64,000 nt of DNA from Flavobacteriaceae bacterium (GTDB taxonomy: Bacteria > Bacteroidota > Bacteroidia > Flavobacteriales > Flavobacteriaceae): positions 31,736 to 95,735 of the forward strand of contig JAFMCL010000006.1 of assembly GCA_017857815.1 (NCBI GenBank), read 5' to 3'. Within the stretch, counting starts at the first letter, position 1. Every line of letters starts with the position of its first letter. The position numbers were made by a program, and so were the translations under genes. Positions 1-8,811 of this stretch are shown here, piece by piece. The notes beneath the pieces were generated by a model, which saw nothing but the letters and a program-made list of their open reading frames with translations, did not search any database and was not told the DNA's origin.

Positions 1-332
1 CCTCCAATTCCAGCTCCCCAGATAACTCCTACACGATCTTTATTAATCTTGTCCAGATCTAGGCCTGAATCTTCAATGGCTTCTTGGGTAGACACCAAGG
101 CATATTGAGCGAAGCGATCATTTTTTCTCGCTTCTTTACGATCCATGAAATTTAAGGGATCAAAGCCTTTTAATTCACACGCAAACTGAGTTTTGAATTT
201 TGAGGCATCGAAATAGGTAATCGGGGCAGCTCCACTAGTACCAGAGATCAAACCCTCCCAATATTCCGGAAGGGTGTTTCCAATAGGAGTTAATGCTCCC
301 AATCCGGTAACAACTACACGTCTTGGCTCCAT
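1..332 (-). CDS. fabF: 3-oxoacyl-ACP synthase II, N-terminal fragment (window edge)
   Basis: Beta-ketoacyl-ACP synthase II, the cytosolic condensing enzyme that elongates acyl-ACP with malonyl-ACP in fatty-acid synthesis. Only about 110 N-terminal residues are inside the window; the gene runs off the left edge. The start (residues MEPRRVVVTGLGALTPIGN) is the typical KAS-II opening, and the visible end falls in the GAGIGG region before the active-site Cys, which is not present here. It lies 11 bp downstream of acpP on the same strand, the usual fatty-acid pairing in which the carrier protein gene precedes the synthase that uses it. Identification rests on this start and the neighbour; nothing looks broken in the visible part. 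Confidence 0.93.
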   Translation of the reverse strand, partial: MEPRRVVVTGLGALTPIGNTLPEYWEGLISGTSGAAPITYFDASKFKTQFACELKGFDPLNFMDRKEARKNDRFAQYALVSTQEAIEDSGLDLDKINKDRVGVIWGAGIG

Positions 333-343
333 TTAAGCAATTT

Positions 344-577
344 TTATTTTGCTTGCTCGATGTACTGAATCGCTTGCCCAACAGTGGCAATATTCTCAGC
401 TTGGTCATCCGGAATTTGAATGTCAAATTCTTTTTCGAATTCCATTATGAGTTCAACTGTATCCAGTGAATCGGCACCCAAGTCATTTGTGAAGTTAGCT
501 TCTGTAACAACTTCATTCTCATCGACACCTAGTTTGTCAACGATAATTGCTTTTACTCTTGATGAAATATCAGACAT
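344..577 (-). CDS. acpP: acyl carrier protein
   Basis: Small acidic carrier (77 aa) that holds growing acyl chains on a 4'-phosphopantetheine arm. The attachment motif [10 protein letters not shown] is present with the DSL serine, and the length matches the family. The frame is open further upstream (to 607), but the ATG at 577 gives the standard ACP start MSDISSRVK, so I choose it. It is followed directly by fabF. On its strand a TAnnTTTG-like element (TATTTTTG, 605-612) sits about 28 bp upstream of the ATG, but no TTG stands at the expected spacing, so promoter support is partial. It diverges from purN. Confidence 0.97.
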   Translation of the reverse strand: MSDISSRVKAIIVDKLGVDENEVVTEANFTNDLGADSLDTVELIMEFEKEFDIQIPDDQAENIATVGQAIQYIEQAK

Positions 578-721
578 AATTAATTGGTTTAAAATTACTG
601 TGGACAAAAATAAAAAACTTTGTATGAAAACACTATTAAGGGAAATAAATATAACTTTTCTTTGTGAAAAGAATGTTTAATTAATTCTTAAAGTTAGTAT
701 TTAAAGGCACTTAGAAGTCAA

Positions 722-1303
722 ATGAAAAACAAAACTCTTAAAAGAATCATCCTTTTTGCATCAGGATCGGGCTCAAATGTCCAGAATATCATCGAATATT
801 TCAGTGCTTTTGATCGAATTACGACCGATCTTGTCCTAACGAACAATAAAAAGGCAGGGGTTTTGGATCGCGCAAAGTCCCTTAATGTTCCTTTTTATGT
901 GTTTAATAAAGAGGAATATTTAGACGATTCGTTATTAAATAAACTTCAAAGTATTAAACCTGATTTAATTATTTTGGCTGGTTTTTTATTAAAAATTCCA
1001 AAATCTATCATAACCGCTTTTCCAGATAAAATAATCAATATTCATCCTGCGCTTCTTCCCAAGCATGGTGGGAAAGGCATGTATGGCGATCGTGTTCATC
1101 AAAGTGTTATAGACTCTGGGGACATTGAGACAGGAATAACAATACATTATGTAAATGAGAACTATGACGAGGGATCTATTATTTTTCAAAGAGCTGTTGA
1201 AGTTTCAAAAGCCGATACTGTCGAAAGCATTGCGAACAAGGTACATCAGTTAGAACACAAGCATTATCCCGAGGTAGTTCACCAACTTTTAAAAGACCAA
1301 TGA
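722..1303 (+). CDS. purN: phosphoribosylglycinamide formyltransferase
   Basis: GAR transformylase: transfers a formyl group from 10-formyl-tetrahydrofolate to GAR, the third step of purine synthesis, in the cytosol. It is 193 aa, close to the usual 190-215. The phosphate-binding loop FASGSGSN is at residues 12-19. The catalytic segment has N106 and H108 (NIHPALLPKHGGKGMYG), and the conserved Asp is D149 in HYVNENYDEG. Its stop overlaps the start of rnhA by 4 bp (ATGA), indicating translational coupling. It diverges from acpP across a 144-bp AT-rich gap. Confidence 0.96.
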   Translation: MKNKTLKRIILFASGSGSNVQNIIEYFSAFDRITTDLVLTNNKKAGVLDRAKSLNVPFYVFNKEEYLDDSLLNKLQSIKPDLIILAGFLLKIPKSIITAFPDKIINIHPALLPKHGGKGMYGDRVHQSVIDSGDIETGITIHYVNENYDEGSIIFQRAVEVSKADTVESIANKVHQLEHKHYPEVVHQLLKDQ

Positions 1304-1785
1304 AGTTCAATAAAATTCACCTGTATACTGACGGATCCTCTTTGGGAAATCCGGGTCCAGGTGGTTATGGGGCCATTATTGAATGGGTGGGTAAAAGTCA
1401 CAAAAAAGAAATTTCGGAAGGTTATCGCATGACGACTAATAATAGGATGGAGCTTTTGGCTGTCATCGTTGGATTAGAGACCCTAAAAATCCAACCAATG
1501 GAAGTGTTGGTTTGTTCCGATTCAAAATACGTAATTGATTCTGTTCAAAAAAAATGGGTTTTCGGATGGGAGAAGAAAGGCTTTAAGGGAAAGAAAAACC
1601 CTGATTTATGGAAACGCTATTTAAAAATTCATCGAAAACACAAGGTTGATTTCCAGTGGATTAAGGGTCACAATGACCATCCTCAAAATGAGCGCTGTGA
1701 TTGGTTGGCAGTTAATGCAGCAAAACAAAAAACCCTTCTTGTGGATAGCGCTTTCGAGCAAAACTTAAAAACCAAAGAGCAGTAA
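1300..1785 (+). CDS. rnhA: ribonuclease HI
   Basis: Cleaves the RNA strand of RNA-DNA hybrids (R-loops, primers). The protein is 161 aa, normal for bacterial RNase H1. The four acidic catalytic residues are visible: D11 in YTDGSS, E51 in NRMELL, D74 in CSDSKYV and D134 in NERCDW, plus the catalytic His at 124 in IKGHND. The start overlaps the purN stop by 4 bp, so the two genes are translationally coupled. The C-terminus extends about 20 residues past the last catalytic Asp and shows no known motif. Confidence 0.96.
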   Translation: MKFNKIHLYTDGSSLGNPGPGGYGAIIEWVGKSHKKEISEGYRMTTNNRMELLAVIVGLETLKIQPMEVLVCSDSKYVIDSVQKKWVFGWEKKGFKGKKNPDLWKRYLKIHRKHKVDFQWIKGHNDHPQNERCDWLAVNAAKQKTLLVDSAFEQNLKTKEQ

Positions 1786-1862
1786 AAACCCTATTGAAAA
1801 CTCTTATCTAAATCTTTCATTAAAAAATCGACATCACTTAATAAGTTTATTATTTTTGCTTT

Positions 1863-2792
1863 ATGAAGTATAAATTATTGGTAGTTGGCACCATGGCCTA
1901 TGATGCTATCGAAACGCCTTTCGGAAAGGTAGAAAAAATTTTAGGGGGGGCGGCCACTTATATTGGTCTTGCAGCCTCTCGTTTTTCTTTAAACTGTGGC
2001 GTTGTTTCGGTCGTAGGAGAAGATTTTGAAAAAGAACATTTAGCACTATTAAAAGACAAAGGAATTGATGTTTCTGGAGTAGAAATTGTCCAGGGAGGAA
2101 AAACTTTCTTTTGGAGTGGAAGATACCATAACGATTTAAACACCAGAACGACCTTGGATACACGTTTGAATGTTTTAGAAAATTTCGATCCTAAGATACC
2201 CGATCATTTATCCACTCCTGACATTGTCATGTTAGGGAACCTTTCTCCGGATGTTCAATTAGCAGCACTAGCACAAATAAGAAACAAACCTAAGTTGGTG
2301 GTTTTGGACACAATGAATTTCTGGATGGATCATGCTAGAGAATCACTAGACAAAGTGATTGCAAAGGTTGACGTTATATCAATAAATGATGAAGAAGCAC
2401 GTCAATTGACCGATCAGTATTCTTTAGTTAAGGCAGCACAAATGATCCATGAAATGGGTCCTAAATATGTGATCATTAAAAAAGGAGAACACGGTGCTTT
2501 ACTTTTTCATAATAATGAGATTTTTTGTGCTCCTGCACTTCCTCTTGAAGAAGTTTTTGATCCGACTGGAGCTGGAGATAGTTTCGCCGGAGGATTTACA
2601 GGCTATTTGACTCAAACAGGGGATATTTCTTTTTCTAACATGAAATCTGCGATCATTTATGGGTCTGCAATGGCTTCTTTTACCGTAGAAAAATTTGGAA
2701 CCGAAAATCTTGTTAATGTTTCGCATCAAATGATGAGCGATCGATTAAGAGCCTTTAAAGAACTAACTACCTTTGAAATTGAATATGAATAA
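1863..2792 (+). CDS. PfkB-family carbohydrate kinase
   Basis: Sugar or nucleoside kinase of the ribokinase/PfkB fold, 309 aa. The N-terminal GG pair (residues 28-29, LGGAATYIG) and the C-terminal signature DPTGAGDSFAGGF (233-245) with catalytic base D239 are intact. The substrate cannot be told from sequence. Its place directly before a PurF-like gene (21-bp gap) and after purN suggests nucleoside or pentose-phosphate metabolism, but that is inference. A TATTTTTG box at 1851-1858 sits only 4 bp before the ATG; if it is a real -7 element the mRNA would be nearly leaderless. Confidence 0.9.
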   Translation: MKYKLLVVGTMAYDAIETPFGKVEKILGGAATYIGLAASRFSLNCGVVSVVGEDFEKEHLALLKDKGIDVSGVEIVQGGKTFFWSGRYHNDLNTRTTLDTRLNVLENFDPKIPDHLSTPDIVMLGNLSPDVQLAALAQIRNKPKLVVLDTMNFWMDHARESLDKVIAKVDVISINDEEARQLTDQYSLVKAAQMIHEMGPKYVIIKKGEHGALLFHNNEIFCAPALPLEEVFDPTGAGDSFAGGFTGYLTQTGDISFSNMKSAIIYGSAMASFTVEKFGTENLVNVSHQMMSDRLRAFKELTTFEIEYE

Positions 2793-2813
2793 TATCAAAA
2801 CCATAAACGAAAA

Positions 2814-4712
2814 ATGAGTGATGCCATAAAGCACGAATGTGGAATAGCCTTACTCCACTTAAAAAAGCCGCTTAGTTATTATAAGGAAAAGTATGGAACT
2901 GCCTTGTATGGCATCAACAAAATGTATTTGATGATGGAGAAGCAGCATAACCGTGGACAAGATGGCGCTGGTTTTGCCTGTATAAAACGCGACGTGAGTC
3001 CTGGAGAGCGATACATCAGTAGGGTGCGTTCAAATAACCAACAACCAATTCAGGATATTTTCAAAAAAATAAATAAAAGAATCTCCCAATCACAGAAAGA
3101 ATTTCCTGAATTGTTAGAAGACACTGCACTTTTTAAAAAAGAAGTGCCTTATGCAGGAGAATTGCTACTCGGTCATGTTCGGTATGGAACTTTTGGGAAA
3201 AATAGTATAGAAAGTGTTCATCCTTTTTTACGTCAAAACAACTGGATGCATCGCAACCTTATTGTGGCAGGAAACTTTAACCTTACCAATGTTAACGAAT
3301 TATTTGAGACATTAGTTGATTTGGGTCAGCATCCTAAAGAGAAAGCCGATACGATTACTGTGATGGAAAAAATAGGACATTTTCTTGATGATGCGGTTGC
3401 TAAGATTTATAAAAGTCTAAAAAAAGAAGGCTATACAAAAGCAGACGCTTCCCCCCAAATAGCGGAAAGGCTCAACATGAAAAAAGTCCTTCGAAAGGCT
3501 TCTAAAAGTTGGGATGGTGGCTATGCAATTGCTGGTCTACTGGGACACGGTGATTCTTTTGTGCTTAGAGATCCTGCTGGAATCAGACCTGCCTACTATT
3601 ACGAAGATGATGAAGTGGTAGTTGTCGCCTCCGAGCGCCCGGTTATTCAAACCGTATTTGACGTTCCATTTGAGTCAATCATTGAGCTTCCGCCTGGACA
3701 TGCATTGTTAACGAAGAAGTCAGGAGTTACCTCTGTGAGTAAAATACTAGAACCGCTTCCTTACAAGGCTTGTTCTTTCGAAAGAATTTATTTTTCAAGA
3801 GGAAGTGATGCTGCGATATATAAAGAGAGAAAACATTTGGGAAGACTATTGTTCCCTCAAATAAAAAAATCAATTGACAGTGACCTAGAAAACACTGTTT
3901 TCTCGTTTATTCCAAACACTGCCGAAACTTCCTTCTATGGACTTTTAGGTGCAGTTCAGGATAATATTGTTCAATCCTTAACCGCAGCGATTAAAAACAA
4001 AGAATCGTTAACAGAATTAGAATTAAATAAGATATTATCACTTAGACCACGAATAGAGAAAATAGCGATCAAGGATGTCAAGCTAAGGACTTTTATTACT
4101 GAAGACGCAAGTCGCGATGATTTGGTCGCTCATGTTTATGATGTTACTTATGGTGTTATAAAACCAACGGATAGTTTGGTTATTATAGATGACAGTATTG
4201 TGAGGGGAACTACTTTGGAAAAAAGTATCCTTAAAATGTTAGATCGATTGAATCCTAAGAAAATAGTTGTTGTGTCTAGTGCACCTCAAATTAGGTATCC
4301 GGACTGTTACGGAATTGATATGGCAAAACTCAATAACTTCATTGCCTTTAAGGCAGCCTTAGCCTTGCACAAGGACCGAGGAACATTGACTCATACGCTC
4401 GATTCTATCTATAAAGACTGTCAACAAACGATTGGTTTGCCAATCACAGAAGTTAAGAATCACGTTAAAGCACTTTATGCTCCTTTTAGCGATCAGGAAG
4501 TTTCTGACAAAATTGCGGTCATCTTAAAAGGAGACATTATCAAAGCGGATGTTGAAGTAATCTATCAAACAATTGGCGACCTCCATAAGGCATGCCCTCA
4601 CAATCTGGGGGATTGGTATTTTTCTGGAGACTATCCAACCCCGGGAGGGAATCGAGTAGTGAACCGAGCTTTCATGAATTTTTATGAAGGTAAGGCTGGA
4701 AGAGCGTACTAA
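2814..4712 (+). CDS. PurF-like amidophosphoribosyltransferase, long form
   Basis: Ntn-type glutamine amidotransferase fused to a phosphoribosyltransferase, the architecture of PurF, which makes phosphoribosylamine from PRPP and glutamine. After the first eight residues Cys9 (HECGIALLHL) would become the N-terminal nucleophile if a propeptide is removed. RGQDGAGF (around residue 48) and HVRYGTFG are amidotransferase motifs; the PRPP loop VIIDDSIVRGTT is at about 455-466. At 632 aa it is some 130-150 residues longer than canonical PurF. The extra length includes a segment between the two domains. It may be a paralogue with a related role. It is probably cotranscribed with the kinase upstream, and a terminator follows at 4899. 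Confidence 0.82.
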   Translation: MSDAIKHECGIALLHLKKPLSYYKEKYGTALYGINKMYLMMEKQHNRGQDGAGFACIKRDVSPGERYISRVRSNNQQPIQDIFKKINKRISQSQKEFPELLEDTALFKKEVPYAGELLLGHVRYGTFGKNSIESVHPFLRQNNWMHRNLIVAGNFNLTNVNELFETLVDLGQHPKEKADTITVMEKIGHFLDDAVAKIYKSLKKEGYTKADASPQIAERLNMKKVLRKASKSWDGGYAIAGLLGHGDSFVLRDPAGIRPAYYYEDDEVVVVASERPVIQTVFDVPFESIIELPPGHALLTKKSGVTSVSKILEPLPYKACSFERIYFSRGSDAAIYKERKHLGRLLFPQIKKSIDSDLENTVFSFIPNTAETSFYGLLGAVQDNIVQSLTAAIKNKESLTELELNKILSLRPRIEKIAIKDVKLRTFITEDASRDDLVAHVYDVTYGVIKPTDSLVIIDDSIVRGTTLEKSILKMLDRLNPKKIVVVSSAPQIRYPDCYGIDMAKLNNFIAFKAALALHKDRGTLTHTLDSIYKDCQQTIGLPITEVKNHVKALYAPFSDQEVSDKIAVILKGDIIKADVEVIYQTIGDLHKACPHNLGDWYFSGDYPTPGGNRVVNRAFMNFYEGKAGRAY

Positions 4713-4898
4713 AAATGATCCTTGAAATAGACTATTTAAATGTTAAAAAAATTATTTAACTATATATATGAGGTTCGAAATTAGTATTTCATCTAAATTA
4801 AAAGTATTTAATCGGTTTTTTAACAACAATCTAGGACAAAAATCTACTTTTACAGAACCAGAACATAAGTAGGTTAAGTTCATGGTAAGATTTGGGGC
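4713..4898. other. intergenic stretch before a strong terminator
   Basis: AT-rich, no coding sequence seen. A TACTTTTA element at 4845-4852 resembles the Bacteroidota -7 box TAnnTTTG, but no TTG is found 19 bp upstream. It could drive a transcript of about 70 nt ending at the terminator that follows, or the stretch may simply be the 3' untranslated region of the PurF-like gene. I cannot decide between these. Confidence 0.25.
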
Positions 4899-4926
4899 AA
4901 AAAGGGAGGATTTATCCTCCCTTTTT
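4899..4926. terminator. bidirectional rho-independent terminator
   Basis: Perfect inverted repeat AAAAAGGGAGGA / TCCTCCCTTTTT around a TTTA loop, giving a T-tract on both strands. It closes the rightward purN to PurF-like operon and the leftward superoxide dismutase gene. Confidence 0.93.
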
Positions 4927-4959
4927 ATTTGCAATAAATCCAAATACTCAAAATGAAGT

Positions 4960-5568
4960 TTATTTGTTTTGTTCAAACAACTCACTCACTTTATCCCAAT
5001 TCACAACATTAAAGAATGCAGAAATGTAATCAGGTCTTCTGTTTTGGTAATTTAAATAATAAGCATGTTCCCACACATCGATTCCGAGAATAGGTGTACC
5101 GCCACAACCAATGCCCGGCATGATCGGATTGTCTTGATTTGCAGAAGAGCATACTTCAACCTTTCCACCTGCATGAACACATAGCCACGCCCATCCAGAA
5201 CCGAATCTTGTTGCAGCCGCTTTAGAAAAAGTATCTTTAAAATCATCAAAGGAACCAAAGCTTGCTTCAATTGCATCAGCAAGAGCTCCAGAGGGCTTTC
5301 CCCCTCCATTTGGACTCATTATCTCCCAAAACAATGAATGGTTATAAAAACCACCAGCATTGTTTCTCAAGGCACCATTGTTCATGTCCATGTTTTTAAG
5401 TACTTCTTCTATACTTTTTCCTTCCATACCAGACCCTTCAAGTGCGTTGTTTAGGTTAGTGGTATATCCATTGTGGTGTTTACCATGGTGTATTTCCATT
5501 GTTCTTGCATCAACATGCGGTTCAAGCGCATCGTGTGCATAAGGTAATTTTGGTAATTCAAAAGCCAT
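4960..5568 (-). CDS. sodA: superoxide dismutase (Mn/Fe family, Mn-like)
   Basis: Converts superoxide to oxygen and hydrogen peroxide; 202 aa, no signal peptide, so cytosolic. Metal ligands are visible: H27 (MEIHHGKHH), H77 (FYNHSLFW), D164 and H168 ([11 protein letters not shown]). The GGFYNHS segment and the ANQDNP motif resemble Mn enzymes rather than Fe enzymes, which carry Gln in the former segment. Cambialistic use of either metal is possible. It ends about 34 bp from the bidirectional terminator. On its strand a TATTTTTG box (5590-5597) and a TTTG (5612-5615) lie upstream but only 14 bp apart, shorter than the usual 19. Confidence 0.96.
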   Translation of the reverse strand: MAFELPKLPYAHDALEPHVDARTMEIHHGKHHNGYTTNLNNALEGSGMEGKSIEEVLKNMDMNNGALRNNAGGFYNHSLFWEIMSPNGGGKPSGALADAIEASFGSFDDFKDTFSKAAATRFGSGWAWLCVHAGGKVEVCSSANQDNPIMPGIGCGGTPILGIDVWEHAYYLNYQNRRPDYISAFFNVVNWDKVSELFEQNK

Positions 5569-5624
5569 AATTAATTTTTTAGTTAGTTACAAAAATAAAA
5601 TTTCTTTTCCTCAAATCGTAAAGC

Positions 5625-8600
5625 ATGCGAATGAAATCTCTTAAATTTAAGAAATTTATAAATAGCGTGAATCAGGGTTCATTTCAAATAATAAATGCAG
5701 CAGCAGGATCAGGGAAAACGTTTTCTTTGGTTTATCGGTATTTAAAAAAGTTACTTTCGGCCGAAACTGATGATGTCTTTAGGTCAATGCTTGCCTTAAC
5801 GTTTACCAATAAGGCAGTAAATGAAATGAAGGGTAGGATTTTAAATTTCTTATTCTTGCTTTCGAGCGATCCAAATAATGAGAAAATCATTACAATTTAT
5901 CGAATGTTGATCAAAGACCTTAATTTAAGTGAAAAGATTTTGCAACATAAATCAAGACGTGTTTTAAAAAAAATTCTACATGAATATGCAGCTTTTGAGG
6001 TCATCACTCTTGATAGTTTTACCCATAAAATAATTAGAACTTTCGCTCGAGATTTGAAAATTCCTTCAAGTTTTGAAGTGGCAATTGAAAGTGATCAAAT
6101 ATTAGAAGAATTAACTGAAAGTATTCTTGAAAAAGCAGGAGTTGATCAAGATTTAACAAAACTTTTGGTTGCCTTCAGTCTTTCAAAAACAGAAGAATTA
6201 CGCAGTTGGGATATTGGAAAAGATCTTTATGATTTTTCAAAATTATTGCTTAACGAAAACGATCGTCTTCCCCTAATAAGCCTTAAAGAAAAAAGCTTAG
6301 AGGATTTTTTAGAGCAAAAAAACCGATTTGAAGTAGTGCTAAAAACAACGCAAAAAGATTTGATCTTAATAGGAAAGGAAGCCCTTGAAATCATCAAATC
6401 TAATGGGATTGAAAAGGAAGATTTTTTAAGAAAAGGGATCATTTATAATCATTTCAAAAAACATTCCAATGGTGTTTATGAGGACATCTATGCTAACAAG
6501 CTGAGCACAGATTTGTTGGAGGGAAAAGCATTGTATGCAAAAACTTTGGACGAAAATAAAAAAGAAATTATAGATCGAATTCAGCCGCAACTTACAGAGA
6601 AGTATTTTGAGGCCAAATCCAAGGTTGGTAAGATGCTGATTTTAAAGGATTTAATAAAGTATTGGGTTCCCGTATCATTAATCAATGAATTGGAAAAAGC
6701 CCTAGAAGACTTTCAGAATTCTGAACAACGAATGCTTTTGGGTCGATTTAATGAAATCATTGCCAAAACAATAGCCAACCAACCCGTACCTTATATATAT
6801 GAACGCTTGGGAGAGAAATATCGGCATTATTTTATTGATGAGTTTCAGGACACCTCTCGATTGCAATGGCAAAATTTAATCCCATTAATAGCAAATGCAC
6901 TAGAAAGCCTAGACGACCAACAAAAGCTAGGCTCTTTACTTTTAGTTGGAGATCCAAAACAGGCGATCTATCGTTGGAGAGGGGGAGACAATCAACAGTT
7001 TTTGAATTTACTTGATAAACAGTCCCCTTTTCAAATCCCTTCTGAAACTGAAAACTTAGACACCAACTACCGGAGTTGTGACTCAGTTGTTACCTTTAAT
7101 AATAATTTTTTCTCTTTTGTGGGAGGTGAAGTTACAGATACACAACAAAAAACTATGTATTCTGAGCAGACCCAACAGAAGTTAAATAATAAAGACGGTG
7201 GATATGTTGAGATAACTTTTATTGAAAACACAAGAAAAAAGGAGGACACAATTCCGATTTATCAGCAACAAACCATCAGGTGTTTACAGCAAGCCCAAAA
7301 AAATGGTTTTTTATGGGAGGAAATGGCAGTTTTGGTTCGTAAAAAGAAACAAGCAAGTGTAATTGCCGAGATTCTTCAAGAGCATGGAATTTCTTTTGTC
7401 TCCTCCGAATCTTTGTCCTTATCACAGTCTAAAAAGGTTACTTTTTTAATTGCCCTTTTACGGCTATCCATAGACCCTGATGAATTAGAGCAGCGCAAGG
7501 AAGTTTTAGAGTTTTTATGGAGTGAAAAGGAATCTCCAATGGCTTATCACGACCTACTTCAACAGTATCTTTTCGGAGATAAAAATAAGTTTTTTAACTC
7601 GATTAATAGTGATTTTGAATCTTCGTTTAATCTCGATGTCTTCAGAAAAAAATCACTTTACGATGCCGTCGAGTATGCAATTGAGGCTTTTGAGATGTCA
7701 GAAACTATTGACGCTCATCTTACTGCTTTTTTAGATAATATTTTTGAGTTTTCTTTAAAAAATGAATCCGATTTTGTGAGTTATCTCAGTTACTGGGAAC
7801 AGAAAGGAAGTGCTGTAAACATTTCCACTCCAGAAGGAATCAATGCTGTAAAGATTTTAACCATTCATAAAGCAAAAGGTCTAGAATTTCCAGTGGTTGT
7901 AATTCCTTTTGCTGAAGAAGATTTATCCACTTCTTCAAATGATAAAATGTGGTATCCAATCGATGAGGAATACAAAAATGATTTTGAGTGGGGAAGGATT
8001 AATTTTTCATCTAAATTGAAACTGCTAGGTCAATCAGGGGAGTCGTTTTATGAAGAGAAGATCAGGCAAGATCATATGGACTCGTTAAACACATTATATG
8101 TGGCATTAACCCGTGCTGTTTATCAGTTGTACCTTATCTGCCCACTTGAGAAAGACAACATAGCAGCGACAAAAAGTTATTCCACTTTAATCAATCACTT
8201 TGTAAAAAATCAAGGGCATAATCCATCCTTAGAAGACCCTTTTTGTTGGGGAGAAATCACTCAGGGGCGAGAAAAGGAAGAGGAGAAAATTTCGACCTTA
8301 TTGCCAGAGTTTAAAATCTCTACTCATTGGCAAAAACACCTTTGGTTTCAGAGCTATTCTGGAGAAAATGAAGAGACCGCTCAGGCGAGGATAAGGGGGC
8401 TTTTGATTCATGATCTATTAGGAGAAATAGTTAGTGAAGAGGACATAGTGCCTTTGGTTTTAAATGCTGTAGAAAAAGGTTTGTTTAGAAGTGAAGAGAT
8501 AGAGTATTATAATGATTTATTATATAAGGTCACTTCACATGCAGCGCTTGAGCCCTATTTTAAAAAGGGAGTGATTGTTTTTAATGAGCAAGATATTCTG

Positions 8601-8807
8601 GTGCCAAATGCTTCTTTTGTTAGACCAGATCGGGTTGTTAAATCAAATGAAGGTTGGATTATTATCGATTATAAAACAGGTAAATACCAACCAAAGCACG
8701 AGGATCAATTGTGTCAGTATGAAGAAATTTTAAATCGTTTTGAAACCAAAGTTTATAAGAAATATTTGGTCTATATAGACAATGAAATCGAGGTGAAAAA
8801 TATTTAA
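5625..8807 (+). CDS. UvrD-like helicase/nuclease, AddA-like
   Basis: ATP-dependent DNA helicase-nuclease for processing double-strand breaks (AddAB/RecBCD-type function), 1060 aa. Helicase motifs in order: Walker A NAAAGSGKT (24-32), motif II FIDEFQDTS (about 403-411), motif III VGDPKQAIYRWRG, motif V TIHKAKGLEFPVVV and motif VI LYVALTRA. A PD-(D/E)XK nuclease domain closes the protein, with IIIDYKTGKY at about 1012. The AddB-like gene follows 4 bp later, so the two form an operon and probably one complex. Overall AddA-like, but diverged enough that I leave the symbol empty. An alternative start lies two codons downstream. Confidence 0.9.
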   Translation: MRMKSLKFKKFINSVNQGSFQIINAAAGSGKTFSLVYRYLKKLLSAETDDVFRSMLALTFTNKAVNEMKGRILNFLFLLSSDPNNEKIITIYRMLIKDLNLSEKILQHKSRRVLKKILHEYAAFEVITLDSFTHKIIRTFARDLKIPSSFEVAIESDQILEELTESILEKAGVDQDLTKLLVAFSLSKTEELRSWDIGKDLYDFSKLLLNENDRLPLISLKEKSLEDFLEQKNRFEVVLKTTQKDLILIGKEALEIIKSNGIEKEDFLRKGIIYNHFKKHSNGVYEDIYANKLSTDLLEGKALYAKTLDENKKEIIDRIQPQLTEKYFEAKSKVGKMLILKDLIKYWVPVSLINELEKALEDFQNSEQRMLLGRFNEIIAKTIANQPVPYIYERLGEKYRHYFIDEFQDTSRLQWQNLIPLIANALESLDDQQKLGSLLLVGDPKQAIYRWRGGDNQQFLNLLDKQSPFQIPSETENLDTNYRSCDSVVTFNNNFFSFVGGEVTDTQQKTMYSEQTQQKLNNKDGGYVEITFIENTRKKEDTIPIYQQQTIRCLQQAQKNGFLWEEMAVLVRKKKQASVIAEILQEHGISFVSSESLSLSQSKKVTFLIALLRLSIDPDELEQRKEVLEFLWSEKESPMAYHDLLQQYLFGDKNKFFNSINSDFESSFNLDVFRKKSLYDAVEYAIEAFEMSETIDAHLTAFLDNIFEFSLKNESDFVSYLSYWEQKGSAVNISTPEGINAVKILTIHKAKGLEFPVVVIPFAEEDLSTSSNDKMWYPIDEEYKNDFEWGRINFSSKLKLLGQSGESFYEEKIRQDHMDSLNTLYVALTRAVYQLYLICPLEKDNIAATKSYSTLINHFVKNQGHNPSLEDPFCWGEITQGREKEEEKISTLLPEFKISTHWQKHLWFQSYSGENEETAQARIRGLLIHDLLGEIVSEEDIVPLVLNAVEKGLFRSEEIEYYNDLLYKVTSHAALEPYFKKGVIVFNEQDILVPNASFVRPDRVVKSNEGWIIIDYKTGKYQPKHEDQLCQYEEILNRFETKVYKKYLVYIDNEIEVKNI

Positions 8808-8811
8808 AAGA

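Noticed and set aside
5590..5615. Full superoxide dismutase promoter (TTTG and TATTTTTG)
   Set aside because: The two boxes are 14 bp apart, shorter than the 19 bp seen at tRNA-Asp; only the -7 box is worth mention.
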